Source: CAYSAQ01 sp964429235 (GTDB taxonomy: Bacteria > Margulisbacteria > Riflemargulisbacteria > GWF2-35-9 > DYQY01). Taken from it: a DNA stretch of 64,000 bases. The position numbers were made by a program, and so were the translations under genes. The notes below the pieces were generated by a model. That model had not been told where the DNA came from and ran no database searches. It saw only the letters and a program-made list of their open reading frames with translations. Location of the stretch: contig CAYSAQ010000009.1 of NCBI GenBank assembly GCA_964429235.1, positions 1-64,000 of the forward strand. Direction: 5' to 3'. Every line of letters begins with the position of its first letter. Within the stretch, counting starts at the first letter, position 1. This document shows positions 17,804-25,344 of the stretch, one piece after another.

Positions 17804-17835
17804 CTGTGCTGACACCTTCCCTTGAAAAGGGAAGG
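17792..17835. repeat. Palindromic repeat type C
   Basis: Two stacked hairpins: GTCAGC-TGT-GCTGAC, and CCTTCCCTT-GAA-AAGGGAAGG. Similar CTTCCGTCAGC-type palindromes are common intergenic repeats in many bacterial genomes. This copy marks the left edge of the accessory patch. Confidence 0.75.
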
Positions 17836-18002
17836 ATATAACTGATTAAGCTCGCTTAGCGATTTACAACTCGAAGCCTTTAGCCAAGAATATGATTTGT
17901 TTCGTTTATATTGAGCGAATAATTTTTAATTATGAGTCGAAATATTGAATGGAATATTTGAAGTCACAACTTGTGATATCAACTTTGGGAGGAATGATGA
18001 TG
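17836..18002. other. Non-coding stretch with partial palindrome
   Basis: I see no gene here. It contains GTCACAACTTGTGAT (17963-17977), nearly palindromic, and AGTCGAAATAT (17935-17945). Both have a close relative at 20587-20676 on the other side of the two-gene module. A GGGAGG lies near 17987 with no open frame behind it. Confidence 0.4.
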
Positions 18003-18524
18003 TTATTGTTTTTCCCAAATTGAATCGTCATATAATAATTCTTGTCCATCGATATCTTTTTCATCAAATTCCAGAGAGTGTGATTTGTTTTCAAATGAGG
18101 TAAATATAAAAATTGTTTTTTTGATTCTAACGGTATCTTTAACTACGTTGTAAGCAAATAATAGGTATCCAGATATGTTTGTATTTTTAGGCATAGTTGT
18201 GAAATTATTTATGTATTCATCTGGGGTAATATCTAATTTTTCATTACCATTAAAAATGACTTTTCTCGTATTTCTAGCCTTGCTTATGTATTCGGTGCCA
18301 TCTTCAAATATAATTTTGCATTTTATAGATTCAAGATTGAAAGATTTATTTTTTGATAAAACACCAAGTTTAAACAGGAAAAAGGTTTCAGTGCTATTGA
18401 AATTGTCGTACCTGCTTATAATTTTCCCTAAAATAGTTCTTTTTTTTAATAAGACAATAATTGAAGGAATCCAAGCAGCAGCAGCAATTATTGAAATAAA
18501 TAAAGCAATTGTTTCGGTGTTCAT
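18003..18524 (-). CDS. Small membrane-anchored protein of unknown function
   Basis: 173 residues. One N-terminal membrane helix (IALFISIIAAAAWIPSIIVL, residues 6-25) is followed by a basic stretch and a soluble beta-rich domain of about 130 residues. I do not recognise a family. A good AAGGAG precedes the ATG. It lies 87 bp downstream of the OLD-like ATPase on the same strand, so the two may act together, for instance as a membrane-linked partner of a defence ATPase; this is inference from position only. Confidence 0.65.
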   Translation of the reverse strand: MNTETIALFISIIAAAAWIPSIIVLLKKRTILGKIISRYDNFNSTETFFLFKLGVLSKNKSFNLESIKCKIIFEDGTEYISKARNTRKVIFNGNEKLDITPDEYINNFTTMPKNTNISGYLLFAYNVVKDTVRIKKTIFIFTSFENKSHSLEFDEKDIDGQELLYDDSIWEKQ

Positions 18525-18611
18525 GTTTTTATCTCCTTAAATCGGCGGTTTTTTTTAATAACTTTTATAAAATATCATTATTTAGATTTTTATGGATACT
18601 GTTTTAAGTAT

Positions 18612-20498
18612 TTATTGGGCTACTTCTTCAGGATTTATAATTAGTTTAATTCTATCAAATATTAGATTGAATTGATCAAAATTAATTCCCATAATAAACT
18701 CTGCATCTGCTTCGATTAGATTCGCAAAAGTTGCTTTAGAATGTATCCAATCAGCAACTTCACACATTTTTGGCTCATCAAATATTTTTTTAGTAGTTTC
18801 ATTTTCTGTTCTAACATCTTCAAGTTTTCTTAGTTCTGGATTTTTTGTACTTTTATTAAATAAGTAATCTACTTCATTATCAAAATATAGTCTTTTAGCA
18901 TTTTTTTCTTTTTGAATATCCTCATCTGAATAATAAAATTCAATTGAAATATTTGTAAACGTTTCTCTACCAACAGGCGTAGGAATGCAAAATGCATAAA
19001 CATTGTTAGAATAATCTTTAAAAAATTGCCCATCTCCTTCAATCATATTTACAATTGTTTTAGTGTCTCTATCAAATATTCCAATAATTTTACGAGATTG
19101 TTTCACCTTTGAAAGTTGTTCAAGAAGAGTTTTTAATCGTGATTCACCCCAATCTTCAGTTATTTCGTAAAATTCACACTCACAATTCGTAATATTTAAA
19201 ATTTCTTTTGCTTTTTTAATATGTTGAGTGTCTGTTTTTCCTTCGGTGATAATAAGAGGCAAATTTCCATCATGTATTCTTGTCGATAATGATTCATATA
19301 AATCTTTAAATCTCGAATTTTCTGAAATCATCATATTATAAACTTCTAAGTAGAGTTCATTTGAAGTTGGGTCAGTCGACATGCCGAAATTATCAAGGTC
19401 TATAATTTTGCTCCTACTCAAGACTTCCTCTGCAAGTCCTATGTTTAAAAATGGCGAATGAGAGCTTAAAATAAATTGAATATTCGGGAAAAGTTTAAAA
19501 ATTTTAGGCAATACCTCTTTTTGCAACTTAATATGTAGATGTTTGTCAACTTCATCGATTAAAACTATTCCGGTTATTTCACTTAGCTGAATACTGTTTT
19601 TATAATTATCTGCTTGTCTTAACAATTCACCAAATATGCATAGCATTGATGATTCACCAGATGAAAGGTTAAATATTGAAGGATATACACTTTGACCACT
19701 ATGTTTTACTATTTGAATCCTTGTACCTCCCAGTCCTCTGGGTCCTATACCAAACCTTAACTGACCTATATTTTTTGAAATAAGTGTTTGTGTAATTATA
19801 TGACTTAAATTATTAAACACGACTTTATCTTGGGCTGCTCCAGATGTCCTCATATCTAGAACGATGTCCATAATCCAATTAGCAAGTTGTGGTAATCCAC
19901 TTATTACTTCAAGTGGATTTATTAAATCTCCAGAGTATCCATATGATTTTTTAAAATCCAAATTAACAGTATATGGTTTATTTAAGTACCCTGGTTCTTC
20001 ATATCTATAGGAAGGAAAGTATGTGACAATATTATTTGAAAAAAAATCTGTAGTATTATTTTTGTTAAAGTTGTTAGAAACTTGTTTAACAGCTTCATTT
20101 AAATCAAGCGTTTGACTGATTTGAGAATAAGAAATTTTATTTTCAATAGTTATAGCTTCATTGTATTCTTCTTCTGTACATTTGTTTCTAATGTCTACGT
20201 AATCAAATAGTTCAGTTCCACCTCGAAATCTTATATATACAAAAGAAGGTTTATGGAAATCAATATTAGAACTAGGATGGGAAACTCGATAATATTGATT
20301 TGATTTGTTTTTAAATTCGTTTTGGAAATGCGGTCTAGCTATTTCATGCCATGCATCCACTATATGAGATAGTATTGTAGTTTTTCCGCTTCCGTTTATT
20401 GCAGTTAAGACAGCAATTTCATTTTCTTTAAAATTTAATTCAATTTTATCAAACGGCGCTCTATTTATAAGAATAATTTTTTCTATATATAGTTTCAT
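18612..20498 (-). CDS. OLD-like ATPase with C-terminal TOPRIM domain
   Basis: 628 residues. The N-terminal ABC-type ATPase has Walker A NGSGKTT (35-41), a signature loop LSSGESSML, Walker B GIVLIDEVDKHLH and the switch ILSSHSPF. The C-terminal half has a TOPRIM-like nuclease core: LIITEGKTDTQHI (acidic Glu near residue 417) and IGIFDRDTKTI (DxD near 475). This is the layout of OLD-family nucleases and of several anti-phage ATPases such as GajA. No UvrD-type GajB partner is adjacent. No strong Shine-Dalgarno; the ATG overlaps TTTATAATG. A defence role is inferred from the family and the accessory surroundings. Confidence 0.82.
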   Translation of the reverse strand: MKLYIEKIILINRAPFDKIELNFKENEIAVLTAINGSGKTTILSHIVDAWHEIARPHFQNEFKNKSNQYYRVSHPSSNIDFHKPSFVYIRFRGGTELFDYVDIRNKCTEEEYNEAITIENKISYSQISQTLDLNEAVKQVSNNFNKNNTTDFFSNNIVTYFPSYRYEEPGYLNKPYTVNLDFKKSYGYSGDLINPLEVISGLPQLANWIMDIVLDMRTSGAAQDKVVFNNLSHIITQTLISKNIGQLRFGIGPRGLGGTRIQIVKHSGQSVYPSIFNLSSGESSMLCIFGELLRQADNYKNSIQLSEITGIVLIDEVDKHLHIKLQKEVLPKIFKLFPNIQFILSSHSPFLNIGLAEEVLSRSKIIDLDNFGMSTDPTSNELYLEVYNMMISENSRFKDLYESLSTRIHDGNLPLIITEGKTDTQHIKKAKEILNITNCECEFYEITEDWGESRLKTLLEQLSKVKQSRKIIGIFDRDTKTIVNMIEGDGQFFKDYSNNVYAFCIPTPVGRETFTNISIEFYYSDEDIQKEKNAKRLYFDNEVDYLFNKSTKNPELRKLEDVRTENETTKKIFDEPKMCEVADWIHSKATFANLIEADAEFIMGINFDQFNLIFDRIKLIINPEEVAQ

Positions 20499-20586
20499 TA
20501 TAAAATCTTTTCTTAAAATGTATCTTAATGTATCTATCGCAACAATATCCCTCTAACCTAACATCATTTCAGCTATATATCAATTT

Positions 20587-20607
20587 GCGGTCACAATTTG
20601 TGACCGC
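20587..20607. repeat. Perfect 21-bp palindrome GCGGTCACAA-T-TTGTGACCGC
   Basis: Arms of ten bases with a single central T. It lies about 90 bp upstream of the OLD-like ATPase start and resembles the GTCACAACTTGTGAT site at 17963. It could be a dimeric operator or an element boundary. Confidence 0.6.
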
Positions 20608-20719
20608 TAAAAGTAACATGAAAAGATATTCCCCAAATATATTTATAAAAGAATGAAGTCGAAATATACGACTTCAATTAAAAGAAGATGATAAAAACGA
20701 ACTGGTCAAATTTTTTTAC

Positions 20720-20930
20720 CGGTTCAATTGTATTTACTTGCTCTGTTGCGGGAGTGACCGTTAGATGTAGTTATTGAATGTGCGTAATTCATGAACACGA
20801 TGTTCATGAGCAATCAACTGAACCAGGAAGGTGAGTTTGATTGGTAGCAGAATGAAATTACGAAATCTGGGAGTGAAGCATTCTGAGCAGAGGGGATCTT
20901 AAGGGCTGCGGAAGCCCTTATTTTAATAAA
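20720..20930 (+). ncRNA. Candidate structured non-coding RNA
   Basis: About 200 bases with an 8-bp hairpin (TCATGAAC-ACGAT-GTTCATGA, 20789-20809), a G-rich unpaired middle, and a terminator-like hairpin at 20900-20920 followed by a T-rich tract. I see no open frame and no match to tmRNA, RNase P RNA, 6S or SRP RNA. The 5' end is not defined; no clear promoter is visible. Strand is chosen from the terminator. Confidence 0.35.
20900..20928 (+). terminator. Intrinsic terminator-like hairpin
   Basis: TAAGGGCT-GCGGA-AGCCCTTA, an 8-bp stem followed by TTTTAATAA. It lies before the promoter of the nuclease gene, so it would end a transcript arriving from the left. Confidence 0.6.
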
Positions 20931-20940
20931 GCGCTATCCT

Positions 20941-20969
20941 TTGAGATTCATATACCTTTAATATATACT
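20941..20969 (+). promoter_or_regulatory. Promoter of the DUF1016N-nuclease gene, leaderless
   Basis: TTGAGA (20941-20946), 17 bp, TATACT (20964-20969), then six bases to ATG. No Shine-Dalgarno fits in between. Confidence 0.75.
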
Positions 20970-20975
20970 TAAAAT

Positions 20976-21941
20976 ATGACTACCCAAATTGTTCCATCAA
21001 CCCCCATCCTCACACAAGACGTGCAATTATTAGTTGAAGTTATTCGTACAGAAATCGAATCAGGCATGGAACGTGCCCGTCTAGAAATGGAGCAGGAAAA
21101 ACGCCTAACCTATTGGAACGTCGGCAAACACATAAAAACTCACATTTTAGAAAACGAAGCTAGGGCAGAATATGGTGATTATTTATTTCCTGTTTTGGTT
21201 GAAACTTTAAACATTGGTCGTACAGATTTGTATTGTTCCGTACAACTATATGAAGAGTATCCACAGATTGTCCATTCGAATGGACAATTGACATGGAGTC
21301 ACCTTAAAGCCCTTCTGCCAATTGAAGATAAGAAGCTTCGAGCTAATTATGAGAAGCAAATAATTGAAGAAAAACTCAGCGTACATGACCTTAGAGCGAT
21401 AATCAGAAGCGACAAAGCTTTGCCTTCGGCCGGACAGGCTAACCCAGTTCTCGCGGTGGTTCGTACTGAACCCTATGTATACCAATCGAAGCAGATACAG
21501 GGTAACGCGATGGTTGATCTTGGGTTTAACTTTTTCATAGCTACTCCTGGGACGAAAACTGAAGTTGTCCCTCGGTTACGGCTTGGTGCTGTTCCTCACT
21601 ATACCTATAAGGCGTATGTGCTTGAAGTTATAGACGGTGATACGTTTTGGGCAGATATCGACCTTGGGTTTAACAATTGGACTACTCAGAAGCTAAGATT
21701 CAGGGGCATAAACGCAAGAGAAATAAACTCCAGTTCTGGTAAGTCAGCCAAGGAGTATATCGAAAAGAAGTTAAAGGGCTGTAGCTTCATTGTAATAAAG
21801 ACTTATTGGCGAGATAAGTTTAGCCGTTACTTAGCGGATGTTTTCTGCTTAAAACAGGAAACAGAATATGAAAAAGTAATCCAAGATGGGAAGTTCCTTA
21901 ATCAGGAATTGTTAGATAAAGGTCTCGCTGTTAAATATTAG
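20976..21941 (+). CDS. DUF1016 N-terminal domain fused to a staphylococcal-nuclease-like domain
   Basis: 321 residues. Residues 10-145 match the DUF1016_N (YhcG N-terminal) domain: YWNVGKHI, EYGDYLFPVL, LTWSHLKALLPIED and KLSVHDLRAIIRS. In ordinary YhcG proteins a PDDEXK nuclease follows. Here residues 210-321 are instead a thermonuclease fold: VIDGDTF (Asp220, Asp222), LRFRGINAREI (Arg241, Glu249), RDKFSRYLADVF (Arg284), NQELLDKGLA. The Asp usually before Thr-Pro-Glu is Asn246, so metal binding may differ. Leaderless promoter. The repeat-bounded accessory setting suggests DNA degradation in defence or a mobile context; that is inference. Confidence 0.85.
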   Translation: MTTQIVPSTPILTQDVQLLVEVIRTEIESGMERARLEMEQEKRLTYWNVGKHIKTHILENEARAEYGDYLFPVLVETLNIGRTDLYCSVQLYEEYPQIVHSNGQLTWSHLKALLPIEDKKLRANYEKQIIEEKLSVHDLRAIIRSDKALPSAGQANPVLAVVRTEPYVYQSKQIQGNAMVDLGFNFFIATPGTKTEVVPRLRLGAVPHYTYKAYVLEVIDGDTFWADIDLGFNNWTTQKLRFRGINAREINSSSGKSAKEYIEKKLKGCSFIVIKTYWRDKFSRYLADVFCLKQETEYEKVIQDGKFLNQELLDKGLAVKY

Positions 21942-21948
21942 GAACAAG

Positions 21949-21993
21949 AGCTCCCTCAGACACCTGCGGTGCCAGCTCCCTCATCGAGGGAGC
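21949..21993. repeat. Palindromic repeat type D, left copy
   Basis: Begins AGCTCCCTCAG and ends in the hairpin GCTCCCTC-ATC-GAGGGAGC. It starts seven bases after the nuclease stop. It is inverted relative to the copy at 22059-22114, so the pair has 11-bp terminal inverted repeats. Confidence 0.85.
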
Positions 21994-22058
21994 CGCTAAT
22001 TAAGTTAGTTGATTGTGGGAAGGAGATACTTGTCAGTTGCATTATTTATTCGATTTAT

Positions 22059-22114
22059 AGCTCCTTCAATGAGGGAGCTGGCGAGAAGCCAAAGGCTTAG
22101 AGACTGAGGGAGCT
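22059..22114. repeat. Palindromic repeat type D, right copy (inverted)
   Basis: Its reverse complement starts AGCTCCCTCAG and continues with an extra small hairpin (AGCCTTTGGCTT) before GCCAGCTCCCTCA. Its outer end overlaps the TAG stop of the TauE-like gene. Confidence 0.85.
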
Positions 22115-22475
22115 ATTTGTTAATAATCAGTTTAATTGCAAAAACCAACATCATTATTCCAAAGGCTCTTTGAAGAACTAGCTTATCTGTATGTAATGCT
22201 ATTTTAGCACCGAAGAAACTGGTAAATATAAACGCTAAAGCTATCCAAAAAGCAATCTTGAAATCCATTTGTCCATTTTTGTAGTATTCCATAACTGCAA
22301 AGATGGTAATAGGTGGAAGCATAATGGCTAGTGACGTTCCTTGAGCCATATGTTGGTTAAGTCCTAGAATGAATATCATTGCTGGAATCATTATTATTCC
22401 TGCTCCAATACCAAAGATTCCACTAAGAATTCCTGCAACAGAACCAATTAATAAACAAAGAATTATTGTAATCAT
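22113..22475 (-). CDS. Half-length TauE/SafE-type membrane permease
   Basis: About 120 residues with four membrane segments. It opens MITIILCLLIGSVAGILSGI with the following GIGAGIIMIPAM, the TauE/SafE sulfite/anion exporter signature. Family members usually have two such halves (about 250 residues); only one is present, and the stop codon TAG overlaps the end of a type-D repeat, so a C-terminal half may have been lost. I use the ATG at 22475, four bases inside the preceding gene, behind GAAGGGA; a longer frame to 22514 lacks support. It is the last gene of the hyd operon. Confidence 0.75.
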   Translation of the reverse strand: MITIILCLLIGSVAGILSGIFGIGAGIIMIPAMIFILGLNQHMAQGTSLAIMLPPITIFAVMEYYKNGQMDFKIAFWIALAFIFTSFFGAKIALHTDKLVLQRAFGIMMLVFAIKLIINK

Positions 22476-22762
22476 GATTTTCCCTTCAATTTTTCCCAAA
22501 TTATACACGCACACATTATCATACTAAAGCCAAAGAAGAAGTCTTCAAGTGGGATAGTAAAGATTCTTATACCTAAATAAAAATCAGGATTGTATCTTAC
22601 AATATGGGCTGTCAGAAATCCATTTACTATTAGTTTTAAGATAAATATTATTGCTAGGAATACTAAGAACAATTTATTTTTTAGTAAATTAGTTTCGGCT
22701 TTCCTATCAAAGTATATTGCTAGTAGAGAAGCTAAAATTACGAGTATAGTATATTCTTTCAT
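22472..22762 (-). CDS. Lycopene cyclase domain protein, C-terminal half (CrtYd-like)
   Basis: 96 residues, three hydrophobic segments. LIVNGFLTAHIVRYNPDFYL and then GIRIFTIPLEDFFFGF are the typical second-half motifs of the bacterial/archaeal lycopene cyclase domain, where PLED or PVED is conserved. In many species the two halves are one protein or the heterodimer CrtYc/CrtYd, which closes the rings of lycopene in the membrane. The start overlaps the upstream half by four bases, so both subunits are likely made in equal amounts. No other carotenoid gene lies in the window. Confidence 0.82.
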   Translation of the reverse strand: MKEYTILVILASLLAIYFDRKAETNLLKNKLFLVFLAIIFILKLIVNGFLTAHIVRYNPDFYLGIRIFTIPLEDFFFGFSMIMCACIIWEKLKGKS

Positions 22763-23085
22763 TTTATTTCATCCTGATTAAATGAATTTTTAGTAAAATG
22801 TTTAAGCGTTTCCCATGTGAATAAGCAACAAAAAGGAATTACAATGAAGAAGAGCCATTCTTCATAAGGTAAGCCTAGAAAATATTTACCCCATATTGCC
22901 GTTGGCTCAAAATACCAATGACCTCTGAGTTTTGCAAATACATCCCAGCCTCCAAAGATTATAGTAGTTGATATTATTGAAACAAAAAGTGCTTTTATGT
23001 TTTTGTAGAATTTAAGAGGAGGGTAAAAGCTTAAAAAGAATGGGGGTAAAAAACTAGCCATTAAAGTAAGAAAGTATTTACTCAT
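22759..23085 (-). CDS. Lycopene cyclase domain protein, N-terminal half (CrtYc-like)
   Basis: 108 residues with three membrane segments. FYKNIKALFVSI, GGWDVFAKLRGHWYFEP and LGLPYEEWLFFIVIPFCCLF carry the lycopene-cyclase-domain pattern (WD, HWxF, PxEExLFF). It pairs with the next gene to form the heterodimeric enzyme. It overlaps hydE by four bases and is cotranscribed with it. Function in an apparent anaerobe is uncertain; the product could be a cyclic carotenoid made without oxygen chemistry. Confidence 0.85.
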   Translation of the reverse strand: MSKYFLTLMASFLPPFFLSFYPPLKFYKNIKALFVSIISTTIIFGGWDVFAKLRGHWYFEPTAIWGKYFLGLPYEEWLFFIVIPFCCLFTWETLKHFTKNSFNQDEIK

Positions 23086-24119
23086 TTTATGCTGTGTCCT
23101 GGACCAGTCCCAATCTCTCTTCCAATAGCTAATATCCTATTTTTTACACAATTAGCGCAATCATTAGCCCCTTCATCTACACATGGTTTGTTAGGATAAA
23201 GTTGATAATCTTTTCTATATTTCTGTGGAGTTGCATTTGGCATAAAGACATTAGCTCCACGTTTTAAGAGTAAGTTTCTTCCATTCGGCTGAATAGCATC
23301 AAAAGCCGTAGTGGAAGGTATATGTGCTTTGTGATTAAGCAATCTCATTATCGAGATTACCTTAAAGAACACTTCTTTATCAAAAGGATTACATTCATTT
23401 TGAAATGGTGTGTTCGGAGAAGGAATAAACGGCCCAATTCCAATCATATCTAAATCTAAATTAGTACAGAATAATAGTTCATTAGCTAGTCCCTCTATAG
23501 TCTGGTTGGGAATCCCGATAAGCATTCCTGAGCCAACCTGTGTTCCATTATCTCTTAGGTCTTTCAGACATTGGATTCTCGTATCAAAATCATCGTCCGG
23601 ATGACAGTTCTTAAAAAGTATAGGGTCGGATGTTTCATATCTTAGAAGATATCTATCCATACCGGTATCTTTCCAATATGCGTAAGTTTCTTTGCTAAAC
23701 TCTCCTAAAGATAGCGTGACTGCTAAGTCAGTTTCTCTTTTAATCTTTGAAACAAGCTCTCCTATATACTCTTTTGTTAGTTTTGGATCTTCTCCCGCTT
23801 GAAGCACAACAGTAGTTATCCCATTTTCAATCAATTGGTGACAAGCCTCCATTATTTCATCTGTAGGGATTCTGTAGCGGGTTACATTTGAAGCTTTACC
23901 TCGTATACCGCAATAGTTACAGTTCTTTTTGCAGTAGTTGGATATCTCGAGTATACCTCTAAGGAATATTTTATTTCCCATATATTGGTCACGTACTTTA
24001 TCTGCTTTTATATAAAGCTCTTGTAGCTCTTCACCTTCAAGATTTAGCAAGTATACAATTTCTTCAGTAGCGAGTTTTGTTTCTTTATCTGTCTTTGTAA
24101 AAATATCGTTTACATTCAT
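23082..24119 (-). CDS. hydE: [FeFe]-hydrogenase maturase HydE (radical SAM)
   Basis: 345 residues. The radical SAM cluster motif is NYCKKNCNYCG (Cys63, Cys67, Cys70) and is followed by IRGKASNVTRYRI, typical of HydE. A second Cys set near the C-terminus (CVDEGANDCANC) may hold the auxiliary cluster seen in some HydE. HydE works with HydF and HydG to build the two-iron subcluster of the H-cluster. It overlaps hydF by four bases. The hydrogenase itself is not in the window. Confidence 0.95.
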   Translation of the reverse strand: MNVNDIFTKTDKETKLATEEIVYLLNLEGEELQELYIKADKVRDQYMGNKIFLRGILEISNYCKKNCNYCGIRGKASNVTRYRIPTDEIMEACHQLIENGITTVVLQAGEDPKLTKEYIGELVSKIKRETDLAVTLSLGEFSKETYAYWKDTGMDRYLLRYETSDPILFKNCHPDDDFDTRIQCLKDLRDNGTQVGSGMLIGIPNQTIEGLANELLFCTNLDLDMIGIGPFIPSPNTPFQNECNPFDKEVFFKVISIMRLLNHKAHIPSTTAFDAIQPNGRNLLLKRGANVFMPNATPQKYRKDYQLYPNKPCVDEGANDCANCVKNRILAIGREIGTGPGHSIK

Positions 24120-25342
24120 TTTATTTGGAGAGGGCGTAGCACTCTTTTTGTGATCCCATTAATGTAAGCAATCAAGACACCATAATTAGTAATAGGAATT
24201 CCGGCAGCTTTTGTATCTTCTAGTCTAGACATTATTTCTTGTCTGTTTACTACACAGCCACCACATTGAACTATCAGTTTGTGTTTAGTAGGGTCACAAA
24301 CAAAGTCATTTCCAACCTGAGTTTCAAAATTAAGTTTTAACCCTGTTTTTTCTTGAAGCCATTTAGGTATTTTAACTCTGCCTATATCTTCTCCTATTGG
24401 TGCATGAGAGCATAATTCTAAGATTAGAATAGTGTCACCATCTTTAAGTTTGCTAATAGCATTTAGCCCTTCTACATATTGCTCTATATCTCCTTTAAGT
24501 CTGGCAAAGAGAATAGAGAAAGAAGTAAGTGGAACTTCTTCTGGTAATATTTTAGCTACCATCTCAAAAGCTTGAGAATCAGTTACAACTAAGTCCGGCA
24601 TTTGTTTAAGTGTATGATTTAATGTATATTCCAATTCTTTTTCAGTACAAACGACTACAGTATGTCCTTTATCTAACAATTCAACTTGAACCTGCGCTTG
24701 AGGTAGAATCATTCTTCCTTTAGGAGCCTCAGCATCTATAGGAGTAACAAGCAAAACTGTAGATGGCGATTGCACTAAATCTGCAACCACTAGTGGGTCT
24801 GGCTCTCTTGTTTCTATAAAGGAAACTAGTTGATTCTTTACATCCCAAATACCTTCATCATTTAATGCTGAGCATGTAATCACAGGCACATTGTATATTG
24901 TGTTTAGTTCAGTTATTAGCTGGTTTAGTTCTGTTTTATTTGATAAATCCTCTTTGTTTATTACAAAGAACCAAGTTAGCTTCTTCTTTTGATAAGTATC
25001 TATAAACTCTTTATCAAACTGTGTTAATCCAGATGGGGTAATAAGTTGTATTGCAATATCTGTTTTAGCCAGCACTTTGTTGCTTTTAGCAATTCTTTGT
25101 TCGCCTAGTTCGCCTTCATCATCAATACCAGCCGTATCTATAAACATTACAGGACCTATTGGCTGTAATTCATAAGCTCTATTTACCGGGTCAGTTGTGG
25201 TTCCTGGGGTAGAGGATACGATGCTTAGGCTTTGTCCTAGAATACGATTTAATAGTGACGATTTGCCAGCGTTTCTAGTACCAAAAATAGCAATATGTGG
25301 TCTAAGACCTTTTGTAATTGTGTTGTTAATCTGCCCAGACAT
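24116..25342 (-). CDS. hydF: [FeFe]-hydrogenase maturation GTPase HydF
   Basis: 408 residues. HydF is the scaffold on which the di-iron cofactor is assembled before transfer to the hydrogenase. The GTPase domain (residues 15-175) has P-loop GTRNAGKS (21-28), switch STPGTTTDP, DTAG and NKED. The C-terminal part carries ELCSHAPIGEDIGRVKIP and QCGGCVVNRQEI, the Fe-S-binding region. It starts two bases after the hydG stop region and overlaps hydE by four bases. Confidence 0.96.
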   Translation of the reverse strand: MSGQINNTITKGLRPHIAIFGTRNAGKSSLLNRILGQSLSIVSSTPGTTTDPVNRAYELQPIGPVMFIDTAGIDDEGELGEQRIAKSNKVLAKTDIAIQLITPSGLTQFDKEFIDTYQKKKLTWFFVINKEDLSNKTELNQLITELNTIYNVPVITCSALNDEGIWDVKNQLVSFIETREPDPLVVADLVQSPSTVLLVTPIDAEAPKGRMILPQAQVQVELLDKGHTVVVCTEKELEYTLNHTLKQMPDLVVTDSQAFEMVAKILPEEVPLTSFSILFARLKGDIEQYVEGLNAISKLKDGDTILILELCSHAPIGEDIGRVKIPKWLQEKTGLKLNFETQVGNDFVCDPTKHKLIVQCGGCVVNRQEIMSRLEDTKAAGIPITNYGVLIAYINGITKRVLRPLQIK

Positions 25343-25344
25343 TA

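Larger units (their letters stand above)
20499..20975. other. 477-bp region without genes, rich in hairpins
   Basis: No convincing coding sequence. From left to right it holds a tandem AATGTATCTT/AATGTATCTA, a 21-bp palindrome (20587-20607), and stems at 20654-20676, 20699-20725, 20789-20809 and 20900-20920. The last is followed by TTTTAATAAA and looks like an intrinsic terminator on the plus strand. The promoter of the nuclease gene follows at 20941. Confidence 0.6.

Noticed and set aside
20740..20900. Resemblance to SRP RNA (AATTCATGAAC and CAGGAAGG pieces)
   Set aside because: The invariant GGAAGGnAGCAGC apical motif and its pairing partner are missing.
17768..22114. Retron or Gabija system around the OLD-like ATPase
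   Set aside because: There is no reverse transcriptase and no GajB-type helicase beside it; the UvrD-like helicase nearby is part of an EndoQ fusion with its own promoter.
21949..22114. CRISPR-like repeat pair
   Set aside because: Only two copies, in opposite orientation, with an internal hairpin; no array and no cas genes.
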